Shown piece by piece: positions 1 to 10,725 of a DNA stretch of 64,000 nt. This DNA comes from Ramlibacter sp. WS9. Its GTDB lineage: Bacteria > Pseudomonadota > Gammaproteobacteria > Burkholderiales > Burkholderiaceae_C. The notes beneath the pieces are model-generated. The model did no database searches and had not been told where the DNA came from. It worked only from the letters and a program-made list of their open reading frames with translations. The first letter of the stretch is position 1. Every line of letters begins with the position of its first letter. The position numbers and the translations under genes were made by a program. Location of the stretch: assembly GCF_003797765.1 (NCBI RefSeq), contig NZ_RKMB01000001.1, positions 186,001-250,000 of the forward strand, read 5' to 3'.

Positions 1-532
1 CAACCCCGCGTCCAGCGGCACGGCGTACACCATGATCGCGACGCTGGTGCAGTTGATGGGCGAAGAGAAAGCCTTCGACTACCTCAAGAGCCTGCACAAG
101 AACGTGAGTGCCTATTCGCGGTCCGGCACCGGGCCGATCAAGGCCGTGGCGCGCGGCGAGACGGCGGTATCGATCAGCTTCGTGCACGACGGCCCCGGCG
201 AAAAGATGCAAGGCTTTCCGGTTGAAACCATCACACCGGCCGACGGCACAGGCGCCGAGATCGGTTCCATGAGCATCATCAAGGGCTCCCGCAACCTGGA
301 GGCCAGCAAGAAGTTCTACGAATGGGCGCTGACGCCGGGCGCGCAGGAAATGGCCGCCGCTGCCAAGCAGTTCCAGCTGCCGAGCAACAAGGCCGCCAAG
401 GTCGATGCGCGGGTGCCCGATTTCAAGAAGATCAAGTTCATCAACTACGACTATGCGAAGTACGGCGCCAGCGCGGAGCGGCGTCGCCTGATCTCGCGTT
501 GGGAAAAGGACGTCAACTCCCTGCCGCGTTGA
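1..532 (+). CDS. Ferric-type ABC transporter substrate-binding protein, 3' part
   Basis: This is the C-terminal half of a periplasmic binding protein; the frame is open from base 2 and the start lies outside the window. The visible 176 residues contain the SSGTAYT segment, GEEKAFDYLKSLHKNV, and an ending rich in RRR near SRWEKDV, which is the pattern of the FbpA/AfuA (iron(III) or phosphonate) binding-protein family. It is closely similar along its whole visible length to the complete binding protein at 45692-46714 in this window. The stop is followed after 16 bases by the cognate permease and then the ATPase, so it is the capture component of that importer. The true ligand (Fe3+, another metal complex or a small anion) cannot be read from sequence. 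Confidence 0.9.
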   Translation, partial: NPASSGTAYTMIATLVQLMGEEKAFDYLKSLHKNVSAYSRSGTGPIKAVARGETAVSISFVHDGPGEKMQGFPVETITPADGTGAEIGSMSIIKGSRNLEASKKFYEWALTPGAQEMAAAAKQFQLPSNKAAKVDARVPDFKKIKFINYDYAKYGASAERRRLISRWEKDVNSLPR

Positions 533-548
533 CGAGGCGCAGGCGTCC

Positions 549-2825
549 ATGACTTCGTCTGCGCAGGGCGGCGAACTCGCACCGGCGGGGCTTGACCTCT
601 TCTCCGCCCGCCGGCCTTCGGCCAACACCGCGTTGTGGCTGTGGTTGGCCCTGGGCGTGATTGGTTTGGTGGCACTGCCCTGGTATGCGCTGCAAGACGG
701 CAATGGGCTGCTTGCGATCCCGCGCGTGTTCGGCGGCGACGACGCCGCCAGCGGCATCGTGCAGGCGGCCGTTCACGGCCGGCCGTGGCTCTGGCTGGGC
801 CTGGTGGGGCTCGCGCTGTGCGCGCTGGCGGCGATGCGCACGCCCGGCCGCGCACAAGGCGCGCTGCTCGTCGCCGGTGGCTTGCTCGGCGCCGGCGGGC
901 TGGGCCTCTCGGGCTTTCTCATCGGCGCGAAGGGCTGGAGCAGTGCAGCGTTGACTGGCCTTTTCGGAGAGTTGTCGCGCAACCAGTTCGGCATGGGCTG
1001 GGGCGGCTTCGTCGTGCTGGCGTCGCTGGTCGTGCTCATGGCATTCGGCATCGCTCGGCGCGGCTACTTCAAGGGCGACCTGTTCGTTGCCGCGGCGGTC
1101 GTTGCCAGCGGAACGCTGATGGCCGTGTTCATCCTGTTCCCCGTGCTCAAGGCGCTGTCCAGCGCGCTGTTGACCGAGGACGGGCAGTTCGCTGCCGGCG
1201 CATTGTGGGAGCGCGTGGCGAGCGAACGCAACTTCGGCCTCAGCTGCCTGGTCGGCGGCGTGCGATGCGGCGTGGCCTGGAACACGCTGTTCCTCGGCCT
1301 GCTCACGGCCACCACCACAACGCTGCTCGGCACGTTGATGGCCCTGATGTCCGAGCGGTCCGGCAAGCGGTACGGCCGTGCGCTCAATGTGCTGGCCATG
1401 CTGCCCATCATCACACCGCCGTTCGTCGTGGGCCTCGGCCTGATCCTGCTGTTCGGCCGCGCCGGCATCGTGAACCAGTTGCTCGAATCGGTGTTCGGCC
1501 TCGCGCCTTCGCGCTGGTTCTACGGCTGGTTCGGCGTGTGGGTGGCGCAGACCTTCGCGTTCACGCCGATTGCGTTCATGATCATGCGGGGCGTGGTGCA
1601 AGGCGTCGCGCCCAGCCTGGAAGAGGCGGCGCAGACGTTGCGCGCGAGTCCGCAGCGCACCTTCATGACGGTGACGCTGCCCCTGCTCACGCCAGGCCTG
1701 GCCAACGCGTTCCTCGTCGGTTTCATCGAAAGCATGGCCGACTTCGGCAACCCCATCGTGGTCGGCGGCCAGTTCTCCGTGTTGTCGACGGAAATTTTCT
1801 TCGCCATCGTCGGTGCGCAGTACGACCAGGGCCGAGCGGCTTCGCTGGCGTGGATCCTCACGCTGTTCGCACTGGCCGTGTTCGCGCTGCAGCGCGCCGT
1901 GCTCGGCAAGCAGAACTACACGACCGTCAGCGGCAAGGGCGACGGTGGCATGGCGATGGCGTTGCCGCCGCGCGTGCGGCTCGTGGTCAACAGCGTGGCG
2001 CTGCCATGGATCGCGTTCACGCTGCTGGTCTACCTGTTCGCGTTCGCCGGCGGCTTCGTGCAGACCTGGGGGCGCGACTACACGCTCACGCTGAACCACT
2101 TCAACACGGCGTTCGCGCTGGAGTGGGGCCAGTTCGGGATGGTGTGGGCCGGCACGGCCTGGAATTCGTTCTTCACGACGATCAAGCTGGCTGCGATCTC
2201 GGCGCCGTTGACGGCGGGCCTCGGCTTGCTCATCGCCTATCTTCTCGCACGCACCGAGTTCAAGGGCCAGGGCCTGTTCGAGTTTTCGGCGCTGCTGGCC
2301 TTCGCGATTCCCGGCACGGTGCTCGGCGTGAGCTACATCCTCGCGTTCAACGTGCCGCCGTTCGAGCTGACCGGCACCGGCCTCATCATCGTGCTGTGCT
2401 TCCTGTTCCGCAACCTGCCGGTCGGTGTGCGCGCGGGCACGGCGGCGTTCAAGCAGCTGGACCGCTCGCTGGACGAGGCGTCGATCATGCTGCGCGCATC
2501 GAGCATCCAGACGCTGCGCTACGTGGTGCTGCCCCTGCTCAAGCCGGCCCTTGTGGCCGCGCTGGTCTACAGCTTCGTGCGCGCCATCACCACGGTGTCG
2601 GCGGTCATCTTCCTCGTCACCGCCGAGAATGAACTGGCGACCACCTACATCATCGGCCGCGTCGGCAACGGCGACTACGGCGTGGCGCTCGCCTACTGCA
2701 CCGTGCTGATCGTCCTGATGAGTGCTGCCACCGCGCTGATCCAGTTGCTGGTGGGCGAGCGCAAACTCGGGCGGCGCAAGGCGGCGACCGCACCCGCACT
2801 CACTTCGACCCAGGGAATGACATGA
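549..2825 (+). CDS. ABC transporter permease, fused two-domain (FbpB-like)
   Basis: Inner-membrane permease of 758 residues formed by two fused BPD_transp_1 modules. Each half carries an EAA loop that docks on the ATPase: one near residue 355 (EEAAQTLRASP) and one near residue 640 (DEASIMLRASS). About a dozen hydrophobic segments are visible, including an extended N-terminal group (residues 30-210) before the first transport module. This duplicated architecture and length are typical of FbpB/SfuB-type permeases. It starts 16 bases after the binding-protein gene and its last four bases overlap the ATPase start (ATGA), so the three genes form one operon. The substrate is inferred from the binding protein only. 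Confidence 0.93.
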   Translation: MTSSAQGGELAPAGLDLFSARRPSANTALWLWLALGVIGLVALPWYALQDGNGLLAIPRVFGGDDAASGIVQAAVHGRPWLWLGLVGLALCALAAMRTPGRAQGALLVAGGLLGAGGLGLSGFLIGAKGWSSAALTGLFGELSRNQFGMGWGGFVVLASLVVLMAFGIARRGYFKGDLFVAAAVVASGTLMAVFILFPVLKALSSALLTEDGQFAAGALWERVASERNFGLSCLVGGVRCGVAWNTLFLGLLTATTTTLLGTLMALMSERSGKRYGRALNVLAMLPIITPPFVVGLGLILLFGRAGIVNQLLESVFGLAPSRWFYGWFGVWVAQTFAFTPIAFMIMRGVVQGVAPSLEEAAQTLRASPQRTFMTVTLPLLTPGLANAFLVGFIESMADFGNPIVVGGQFSVLSTEIFFAIVGAQYDQGRAASLAWILTLFALAVFALQRAVLGKQNYTTVSGKGDGGMAMALPPRVRLVVNSVALPWIAFTLLVYLFAFAGGFVQTWGRDYTLTLNHFNTAFALEWGQFGMVWAGTAWNSFFTTIKLAAISAPLTAGLGLLIAYLLARTEFKGQGLFEFSALLAFAIPGTVLGVSYILAFNVPPFELTGTGLIIVLCFLFRNLPVGVRAGTAAFKQLDRSLDEASIMLRASSIQTLRYVVLPLLKPALVAALVYSFVRAITTVSAVIFLVTAENELATTYIIGRVGNGDYGVALAYCTVLIVLMSAATALIQLLVGERKLGRRKAATAPALTSTQGMT

Positions 2826-3877
2826 GCTCATCGGACGCAGGCATCGAATTCCGCGATGTCACCAAGCGCTACAGCGCGGATCCGTCAGCGCCGCTCGCCG
2901 TCAAGGGCATCAGCTTCCAGGTGCAGCGCGGCACGCTCACCACCATCCTGGGACCGTCGGGATGCGGCAAGACCACGACGCTGCGCATGATCGCGGGCCT
3001 GGAGGCGCCCACTTCCGGCACCATCCTGGTGGATGGCAAGGACGTCACCACGCTCGGGCCGGCCGACCGCAACGTGAGCATGATGTTCCAGAGCTACGCG
3101 CTGTTCCCGCACATGGACGTGGTGGAGAACGTCATGTATGGCCTGCGCATGTCGGGCGTGCCCAAGGCGACGGCGCGCGCGCGGGCGGTGGACGCGTTGC
3201 GCAATGTCGGGCTGGTGGGCTTCGACCTGCGGCTGCCGAGCGAGCTGTCCGGCGGCCAGCAGCAGCGCGTCGCGCTCGCGCGCGCCCTGGTGCTGGAGCC
3301 GGCCGTGCTGCTGTTCGACGAACCGCTCTCCAATCTCGACGCGCGCCTGCGCCGCGAGATGCGCGAGGAGATACGCTCGCTGCAGCAGCGGCTCAAGCTC
3401 ACGGTGGCGTATGTCACGCACGACCAGAGCGAGGCTTTGGCCGTGAGCGACCAGATCATCGTCATGGACCACGGCATCATCGCGCAGCGCGGCACGCCGC
3501 AGGCGCTGTACGAATTCCCGTCCACCGAATTCGTGGCCGGCTTCATGGGCGAGGCGATGCTGTTCCCTGCCAAGGCCGACACGGGCGGCACCGTGTCGCT
3601 CGGGCCGCTGCGCATCAAGCCGAGGCAGGGCATGGTCGAGGGCGCGGTGAAGGTCGCGGTGCGTCCCGAAGCCTGGAACATCGGCCCGCCAGGCACCGGC
3701 CTGGGCGCGCGCCTGGCCAAGCTGGCCTACCTCGGAAGCAACTACGAATACACCTTCGACACAGAGCTGGGCCCGATCTTCGTGGTCTCGTCGGACCTGG
3801 GCCGGGTGCTCGAGGTGGGCAGCGACGTCGGGCTGGGGCTGGCCGACCATGGCGTCTCGGTGGTCCAGGTTTCGTAA
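2822..3877 (+). CDS. ABC transporter ATP-binding protein (FbpC/UgpC-like)
   Basis: Cytoplasmic ATPase of 351 residues that drives the preceding permease. Walker [10 protein letters not shown] is at residues 44-52, the Q-loop near 90 ([10 protein letters not shown]), the signature [10 protein letters not shown] at 141-150 and Walker B with DEP at 161-168, followed by the D-loop SNLDARL and a switch histidine in [10 protein letters not shown]-terminal TOBE-like domain of about 110 residues follows, as in FbpC, PotA and MalK relatives. The start ATG overlaps the permease stop by four bases, indicating translational coupling. Sugar or spermidine import is possible for this ATPase family, but the neighbouring binding protein favours ferric-type import. 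Confidence 0.94.
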   Translation: MSSSDAGIEFRDVTKRYSADPSAPLAVKGISFQVQRGTLTTILGPSGCGKTTTLRMIAGLEAPTSGTILVDGKDVTTLGPADRNVSMMFQSYALFPHMDVVENVMYGLRMSGVPKATARARAVDALRNVGLVGFDLRLPSELSGGQQQRVALARALVLEPAVLLFDEPLSNLDARLRREMREEIRSLQQRLKLTVAYVTHDQSEALAVSDQIIVMDHGIIAQRGTPQALYEFPSTEFVAGFMGEAMLFPAKADTGGTVSLGPLRIKPRQGMVEGAVKVAVRPEAWNIGPPGTGLGARLAKLAYLGSNYEYTFDTELGPIFVVSSDLGRVLEVGSDVGLGLADHGVSVVQVS

Positions 3878-3923
3878 CGCCGACGACGCCACGGCCGGCG
3901 CGGGGCGCCCGATAATCCCCCGC

Positions 3924-4871
3924 ATGAATCAACTCGAAGCGCTCAAGCAGTTCACCACCGTGGTCGCCGACACCGGCGACTTCAAGCAGATCGCGCAGTT
4001 CCGCCCGCGGGACGCCACCACCAATCCGTCGCTCATCCTCAAGGCCGTCAAGAAGCCCGAGTACGCGCCGCTGGTGTCGGAGATCGTTTCGAAGTTCAGG
4101 TGGGAGCCATTGGATGAGGTGATGGACCGGCTGCTGGTGCGCTTCGGCTGCGAAATCCTCTCGCTCATCCCTGGCCGCGTCTCCACCGAAGTGGATGCGC
4201 AGCTGAGTTTCGACAAGGCGGCGACCATCGCACGCGGCGAGCGCCTCATCGAGCTCTATCGCGCCGAAGGTATTCAAAGCGACCGTGTGCTCATCAAGGT
4301 GGCCGCCACCTGGGAAGGCATCCAGGCCGCCCGCGCGCTGGAACAGCGAGGCATCCACACCAACCTCACGCTGCTGTTTTCGGCGCACCAGGCCATGGCC
4401 TGCGCCGAGGCGAAGGTGAAGCTGATCTCGCCCTTCGTCGGCCGCATCTACGACTGGTACAAGAAATCGGCGGGCAAGGACTGGGACGAGGCCGCGAATG
4501 CCGGCGCCAACGATCCCGGCGTGATGGCGGTGCGCTGGATCTATGAAAACTACAAGCTCATGGGCATCAAGACCGAGGTGATGGGGGCGAGCTTCCGCAA
4601 CCCCGGGCAGATCCTCGCGCTGGCGGGCTGCGACCTGCTCACCATCAGCCCCGAGCTGCTGGCACAACTGGCCGCGGCCCCTGGGCCGGTGCCGCGCGTG
4701 CTCGAGCCGCAGCCAGCGCAGGACATCGAGACTCGGCCGTACACCGAGGCGGAGTTCCGCTTCTGCATGAACCAGGACGCGATGGCGACCGAGAAGCTCG
4801 CCGAAGGCATCCGCGCCTTCGCGGCCGACGCGGTGGAGCTCGAGCAGCTGATGAAGGAGTTGCAGTCATGA
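3924..4871 (+). CDS. tal: Transaldolase
   Basis: Class I transaldolase of 315 residues, which moves a dihydroxyacetone unit between sedoheptulose-7-phosphate and glyceraldehyde-3-phosphate in the non-oxidative pentose phosphate pathway. The N-terminus ([18 protein letters not shown], then [10 protein letters not shown]) matches TalA/TalB, and the Schiff-base lysine is in [12 protein letters not shown] chose the ATG at 3924 because TalB proteins begin with this segment; the frame is open a further 25 codons upstream without family similarity. The stop overlaps the pgi start (ATGA), so the two sugar-phosphate enzymes are coupled. The 46-base gap to the ABC ATPase leaves open whether they share its promoter. 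Confidence 0.96.
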   Translation: MNQLEALKQFTTVVADTGDFKQIAQFRPRDATTNPSLILKAVKKPEYAPLVSEIVSKFRWEPLDEVMDRLLVRFGCEILSLIPGRVSTEVDAQLSFDKAATIARGERLIELYRAEGIQSDRVLIKVAATWEGIQAARALEQRGIHTNLTLLFSAHQAMACAEAKVKLISPFVGRIYDWYKKSAGKDWDEAANAGANDPGVMAVRWIYENYKLMGIKTEVMGASFRNPGQILALAGCDLLTISPELLAQLAAAPGPVPRVLEPQPAQDIETRPYTEAEFRFCMNQDAMATEKLAEGIRAFAADAVELEQLMKELQS

Positions 4872-6424
4872 GCGAAAGGCAGCCTTGCCACCAGACAGCG
4901 GCCTGGGCCGCCCTGGAAGACCACTACGACAAGGTCGGCAGCAAGTTCGATCTGCGGGATGCTTTCCAAAGCGACGGCAAGCGCTTCGAGACGTTCAGCC
5001 AGGACGCACCGCATGTCTTCGCCGACCTGTCGAAAAATCGGATCGACGCCACTGCGCAGATGCGCCTGTTCGAGCTCGCGCGCGCGTGCGGCCTGGAGCG
5101 GCACCGCGATGCGATGTTCGGCGGTGAACCTGTGAACAACACAGAGCAGCGTGCCGTGAAACATTGGCTGTTGCGCGTGCCGAAGGGTGCCAGTGTCGAC
5201 CCGGATCTTGCATTGGTCCACGAGACGCTCGATGCGATGCTGGCCTATGCCGACCGGGTGCGGGCCGACAGTGCGATTACCGACGTGGTGAACATCGGCA
5301 TCGGCGGCTCCGACCTGGGGCCGCAGATGGCCGTGACGGCGCTGCAAGCGTTCGCTGCTCAAGGCAAGCGCTTGCACTTCGTCTCCAACATCGACGGCCA
5401 CGAGCTCGACGCGGTGTTGGCCACCGTGCGTCCGCAGAGCACGCTCTTCCTCATTGCGTCCAAGACCTTCACCACGCTGGAGACGATGACCAACGCGCGT
5501 TCCGCGAAGGCGTGGTTCGAAGCGCAGGGTGGCAGCGATATCGCGCGGCACTTCGCGGCGCTGACCACCAACGTCGCCGCCGCGCGCGAGTTCGGCATCG
5601 ACACCACCTTCGGCTTCTGGGACTGGGTCGGCGGGCGCTATTCGATGTGGTCGGCCATCGGGCTGCCGATCGCCATCGCCGTCGGCGCGCAGGGCTTTCG
5701 CGATCTGTTGTCAGGCGCGCACGACATGGACCGGCACTTCGTCACGCAGCCGCTGGAGCGCAATTTGCCGGTGCGCCTGGGGTTGCTGGATGTGTGGAAC
5801 CGCAACTTTCACGGCTTCACCAGCCGCAGCATCGCGCCGTATCACAGTGCGTTGCGGCGTGTGCCCGCCTTCCTGCAGCAGCTGGAGATGGAGAGCAATG
5901 GCAAGCGCGTGGATGAGCAGGGCCGTGCACTCGCTTTCGAAACTTCACCGGTGCTCTGGGGCGAGCCCGGCACCAACGGGCAGCACGCTTACTTCCAGAT
6001 GCTGCACCAGGGCACCGACGTGGTGCCCGTGGAATTCATCGCCGTCGCCCGGCCCACGCACAAGTTGCCGACGCACCATGACTTGCTGCTGGCCAATGCC
6101 GTGGCGCAGGCGCAGGCACTGATGCAGGGCAAGGCCGACGCCGGCGGCCATCGCAATTTTCCCGGCAACCGGCCCAGCACGTTCTTTCTCTTGGACTCGC
6201 TCACGCCGAAGAGCCTGGGCGCGTTGCTGGCGCTGCACGAGCACCGCGTGTTCGTGAGCGGCTCGATCTGGGGCATCAACAGCTTCGACCAGTGGGGCGT
6301 GGAACTGGGCAAGGTGCTGGCGCTGGATGTGGCCGCGCGCCTGGCCAGCGGAGACGTTTCAGGGCTCGACGGGTCGTCTGCCGGCCTGCTTGGACGCCTG
6401 CGGGAATCGATGCGACAACAGTAG
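4868..6424 (+). CDS. pgi: Glucose-6-phosphate isomerase
   Basis: Cytosolic isomerase of 518 residues interconverting glucose-6-phosphate and fructose-6-phosphate. The sugar-isomerase phosphate-binding motif [12 protein letters not shown] lies near residue 140, the second signature is in [18 protein letters not shown], and the C-terminal signature is [18 protein letters not shown]. The gene begins inside the tal stop codon (four-base overlap). A tal-pgi pair links pentose phosphate intermediates to upper glycolysis and gluconeogenesis. Length and motifs are complete and there is no sign of damage. Confidence 0.97.
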   Translation: MSERQPCHQTAAWAALEDHYDKVGSKFDLRDAFQSDGKRFETFSQDAPHVFADLSKNRIDATAQMRLFELARACGLERHRDAMFGGEPVNNTEQRAVKHWLLRVPKGASVDPDLALVHETLDAMLAYADRVRADSAITDVVNIGIGGSDLGPQMAVTALQAFAAQGKRLHFVSNIDGHELDAVLATVRPQSTLFLIASKTFTTLETMTNARSAKAWFEAQGGSDIARHFAALTTNVAAAREFGIDTTFGFWDWVGGRYSMWSAIGLPIAIAVGAQGFRDLLSGAHDMDRHFVTQPLERNLPVRLGLLDVWNRNFHGFTSRSIAPYHSALRRVPAFLQQLEMESNGKRVDEQGRALAFETSPVLWGEPGTNGQHAYFQMLHQGTDVVPVEFIAVARPTHKLPTHHDLLLANAVAQAQALMQGKADAGGHRNFPGNRPSTFFLLDSLTPKSLGALLALHEHRVFVSGSIWGINSFDQWGVELGKVLALDVAARLASGDVSGLDGSSAGLLGRLRESMRQQ

Positions 6425-6483
6425 CGTCGCACGCGCCAAACGCCTATCATGGCGCGGGCAATTGGCCCGGAGAAGGAGAAGCG

Positions 6484-6852
6484 ATGGATGACATTATTTC
6501 AGCAGTGAAAACCTGCTTTCAGAAGTACGTGGATTTCTCGGGCCGCGCTACGCGACCGGAGTTCTGGTGGTTCTTCCTGTTCCAGCTCGTGGTGCTGATC
6601 GTCACTGGGATGGTGAGTAACATTGTGTATGGCCTTGCCGCGCTCGCGATGTTGCTGCCCGGGCTGGCCGTGGGTGCCAGGCGCCTGCACGACATCGGCA
6701 AGAGTGGCTGGTGGCTGCTGATCGGCCTCATTCCCCTCGTCGGTCTTTACCTGCTGTACTTGCTCGCGCAACCCACCGGTCCCGCCAACGCATACGGCGG
6801 CGGCGCCGGCTCGCCGGACGCGCCGGCTGTCATTCCGCCCGGCCAGCAATAG
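6484..6852 (+). CDS. DUF805 small membrane protein
   Basis: Membrane protein of 122 residues. The N-terminal amphipathic stretch (KTCFQKYVDFSGRATRPEFWWFFLF) followed by hydrophobic segments and the ARRLHDIGKSGWWLLIGLIPLVG motif is diagnostic of DUF805 (YhaH-type) proteins, whose function is unknown. The ATG at 6484 follows a good Shine-Dalgarno sequence (GAGAAGGAG). The C-terminal tail is Gly/Ala/Pro-rich. It is 59 bases after pgi and is closed by a clear terminator, so it may be a stand-alone unit. Confidence 0.9.
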   Translation: MDDIISAVKTCFQKYVDFSGRATRPEFWWFFLFQLVVLIVTGMVSNIVYGLAALAMLLPGLAVGARRLHDIGKSGWWLLIGLIPLVGLYLLYLLAQPTGPANAYGGGAGSPDAPAVIPPGQQ

Positions 6853-6880
6853 CGCAAAGTACAGCACATAGCAGATAGCA

Positions 6881-6904
6881 AAAAGCGCCCAGGTGGGCGC
6901 TTTT
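6881..6904 (+). terminator. Rho-independent terminator after DUF805 gene
   Basis: A perfect 10-bp stem AAAAGCGCCC / GGGCGCTTTT with loop AGGT begins 28 bases after the DUF805 stop. It is symmetrical, but no gene on the other strand needs it. It separates the DUF805 gene from the next membrane-protein gene at 6937. Confidence 0.85.
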
Positions 6905-6936
6905 CGGTTTCAGTTGGACACAATCTGGAGGGACGT

Positions 6937-7707
6937 ATGGAAGAAGCAGAGATGGCAGGTGGTTCTCGGCGGACGGTGGATTCCGGGCGCGGCGTGGCCT
7001 GGTGGTCGGAATCGTGGACGCTGTTCATGAAGAATCCGGGGATGTGGCTCGTGTTCGGGCTGATCGTCCTCGTGGGCTTCATCGTGCTCAACTTCGTCCC
7101 CCTCATCGGCGGGCTCGCGGCCGCGGTGCTCGCTCAAGTCGTCGTCGGCGGCTGGGTGCTCTGCGCGCGCAAGCTCGATGGCGGAGAGTCGATCGACGTC
7201 AACAATTTGCTGGACATTTTCAAGGACAAGGAAAAGCTCACACCTTTGCTGGTGCTGGGCGTGCTCGCGGCAGTGGGCAGCCTGGTCATCGGTGTCGTGG
7301 TTGCCGTCATGGGCGGCGGCGCCCTGTTCGGGCTGATGGCTGGTGCCGGCGTGCGCAGCACGGGCGGCATGATGGCCGGCGCGGTGCTGGGGATGCTCGC
7401 CGTCCTGGTCGGCCTGGCGATGGGTTTCGTTCTGGGAATGGCGCTCTGGTTCGCCGCCGCGCTCGTGACTTTCCGCGGGCTCACTCCGGTGGATGCGTTG
7501 AAGACGAGTTGGTCTGCTTCTCTGGCGAACGTCATCCCCTTCCTGGTCTATGGCCTCATCTGGATCGTCGCTGCAGTCGTCGCTTCCATTCCGTTCATGC
7601 TGGGCTGGCTGTTGCTGGCGCCGCTGACGATGCTCGGCATCTACGTCTCTTACAAGGACATCTTCGAAGGCGCGCCAACCATCATCCTGGCGCCCGGCCA
7701 GCAGTAA
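6937..7707 (+). CDS. BPSS1780-family membrane protein
   Basis: Polytopic membrane protein of 256 residues. The opening VDSGRGVAWWSESWTLF followed by several long hydrophobic helices and a Gly/Met-rich middle (GMMAGAVLGMLAVL) matches the BPSS1780-type family found in Burkholderiales, which has no assigned function. A GGAGG Shine-Dalgarno precedes the ATG. The last residues (PTIILAPGQQ) resemble the end of the preceding DUF805 protein (PAVIPPGQQ), a small similarity of unknown meaning. A bidirectional terminator region follows. Confidence 0.85.
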   Translation: MEEAEMAGGSRRTVDSGRGVAWWSESWTLFMKNPGMWLVFGLIVLVGFIVLNFVPLIGGLAAAVLAQVVVGGWVLCARKLDGGESIDVNNLLDIFKDKEKLTPLLVLGVLAAVGSLVIGVVVAVMGGGALFGLMAGAGVRSTGGMMAGAVLGMLAVLVGLAMGFVLGMALWFAAALVTFRGLTPVDALKTSWSASLANVIPFLVYGLIWIVAAVVASIPFMLGWLLLAPLTMLGIYVSYKDIFEGAPTIILAPGQQ

Positions 7708-7728
7708 GAGAAACAAAGGGCGCAACGC

Positions 7729-7859
7729 CCCACCCCCCGCAGGGGCACAAGGATCGCGCGAAGCAACGCGCAGGGCGATCCCTCAATAAAAAAACCGGGC
7801 TAAGCCCGGTTTTTTTATCTGTTCAGACCACTCCGAAATCGCAGCAGCGATTTCGGAGT
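7729..7859 (-). repeat. Composite 3'-end repeat element, copy A
   Basis: Read on the minus strand after groL, this segment holds in order: a perfect 13-bp palindrome (7859-7847 with 7842-7830), the spacer GGTCTGAACAGAT, an A-tract and terminator hairpin (7816-7788), then a tail with GGATCGC/GCGATCC arms and CCCCTGCGGGG. The same order and spacer recur at 27008-27113 and 31019-31141, with different but still self-complementary hairpin arms. I do not recognise a named family. Confidence 0.75.
7788..7816. terminator. Bidirectional terminator between BPSS1780 gene and groL
   Basis: A-tract, then CCGGGC / GCCCGG around a TAA loop, then a T-tract: the stem extends through seven A-T pairs on both sides. 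The genes at 6937-7707 (+) and groL (-) converge here, so it can serve both. It is part of the composite element 7729-7859. Confidence 0.9.
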
Positions 7860-7867
7860 GAAGGACT

Positions 7868-9550
<1,683 letters not shown>

Positions 9551-9844
9551 TTACTTGGATTCGACGACTGCAAAGAGGTCGTCTTCCTTCATGACGAGCA
9601 ACTCGTCGCCATCGACCTTGACGGTCTGGCCGCTGTACTTGCCGAACAGGACGCGGTCGCCCACCTTGACGTTCATGGCAACCAGCTCGCCCTTGTCGGA
9701 CTTCTTGCCGGGGCCGACGGCCAGCACTTCACCTTGGTCCGGCTTTTCAGCGGCGGCGTCGGGGATCACGATGCCCGAGGCGGTCTTGGTTTCGCTGTCG
9801 ATACGCTTGACGATCACGCGATCGGCGAGGGGGCGAAGTTTCAT
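9551..9844 (-). CDS. groS: Co-chaperonin GroES
   Basis: Ten-kDa co-chaperonin of 97 residues that caps GroEL. The N-terminus [15 protein letters not shown], the mobile loop around [12 protein letters not shown] and the ending DDLFAVVE are characteristic. The ATG follows an AAGGAGATGCA leader with a strong Shine-Dalgarno. It is the first gene of groESL, and the leader between the CIRCE operator and the start is 84 bases. Confidence 0.98.
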   Translation of the reverse strand: MKLRPLADRVIVKRIDSETKTASGIVIPDAAAEKPDQGEVLAVGPGKKSDKGELVAMNVKVGDRVLFGKYSGQTVKVDGDELLVMKEDDLFAVVESK

Positions 9845-9928
9845 TGCATCTCCTTGACTTGAAACTGAGGAACGATAAAAAGCGCCAACGAAGTTAGCGC
9901 TCAGTAACTTTGGAGGATGGCTCTGCTG

Positions 9929-9955
9929 TTAGCACTCATCTCCCGCGAGTGCTAA
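9929..9955 (-). promoter_or_regulatory. CIRCE operator (HrcA site)
   Basis: TTAGCACTC, nine bases, GAGTGCTAA: an exact match to the CIRCE consensus, lying upstream of groS and just downstream of its predicted promoter. HrcA repressor binds this inverted repeat in many bacteria, so groESL is expected to be derepressed on heat shock. hrcA itself is not in the window. Confidence 0.96.
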
Positions 9956-9982
9956 TGATAAGGCCATTTGGCGGGGATTCAA
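9955..9982 (-). promoter_or_regulatory. groESL promoter
   Basis: On the minus strand TTGAAT (9982-9977), a 16-base spacer and TATCAT (9960-9955) form a sigma-70-like promoter whose -10 abuts the CIRCE operator, so repressor binding would block initiation. CTTGAA could also serve as a sigma-32 -35 element, but the downstream match is weak. Confidence 0.6.
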
Positions 9983-10113
9983 GCCCTGGCGTTGTGCCAG
10001 GTCGCCGATGGACGGGGTCGGAGTCGGCCTTGTGGCGTCTCTTCAAGTGAGGCATGACCTCGACGTGCTGGCCACTGCTCAAGAGGTACATTCATCAGCA
10101 ACTGAGGAAGCCC

Positions 10114-10704
10114 ATGAGAACCTTGTCCGTATCTGCCGTCCTGCCAACGATCGTGGCGGCCGTTTTGGTGGTGATCGCGGCGACCGGCTGCGCCGAGATG
10201 CTTCGTTCAGACAACGCGAATGCGCAGCACCAAAGCGCGCGGGCCAACAAAGAGGCCCTGGCCGCGGCGAAGGTGGCGACCAACCAGGCGGTGGCGGCAC
10301 GACCGGTAGGCGGCGATGCCCTTGTGCGCTTGCTCGCCGGCAATACGCTGGTGAATGAATACCGCAAACAGGTGGCAGACGCCAAGCCCTACTTCACCAC
10401 CTATGAGTACTTCAGCCCTGATGGGGCCTATATCGCGCGCGACACCTATTCACGCCGAACAATTCAGTACCAGGCGGTTGGCCGTTGGCGGGTCAGCCAA
10501 GACGTCTTGTGCATCAACGACAGGGCGGACCATGCAAGCGACAGGTGCTTCACCATCAAGATCACCTCTGCCAATGCCATTGAGTTCTGGAACCACAAGC
10601 CCGGCGATCCCTTCCACAACCTCATTGCGTCGACCGTGGCTATCGTGCGCCCCGGTTTGCAAACACCGGAATACGTCACCACATCGTCTCCGTATCAGCG
10701 ATGA
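10114..10704 (+). CDS. Predicted lipoprotein, function unknown
   Basis: A 196-residue protein starting at the ATG after GAGGAAG. It has an N-terminal hydrophobic segment ending in the lipobox ATGC, with the modified cysteine at residue 26, so it should be anchored to the membrane on the periplasmic side. An Ala/Asn/Gln-rich stretch (residues 30-65) follows, then a globular domain with two cysteines (CINDRADHASDRCF) that could form a disulfide. I do not recognise a family. It is unlinked to groESL (divergent) and ends 21 bases before the FAD oxidoreductase. Confidence 0.75.
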   Translation: MRTLSVSAVLPTIVAAVLVVIAATGCAEMLRSDNANAQHQSARANKEALAAAKVATNQAVAARPVGGDALVRLLAGNTLVNEYRKQVADAKPYFTTYEYFSPDGAYIARDTYSRRTIQYQAVGRWRVSQDVLCINDRADHASDRCFTIKITSANAIEFWNHKPGDPFHNLIASTVAIVRPGLQTPEYVTTSSPYQR

Positions 10705-10725
10705 AACGCTGACCGTCGATATCCA

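Noticed and set aside
513..2831. Long open frame antisense to the ABC permease, and a similar overlapping frame on the same strand
   Set aside because: Arg/His/Gln-rich products without domains are a by-product of high GC content; the permease frame has clear EAA motifs and operon overlaps.
7729..7859. Integron attC-like site
   Set aside because: The element is at a gene's 3' end and folds, but there are no RYYYAAC/GTTRRRY core sites and no integrase in the window.
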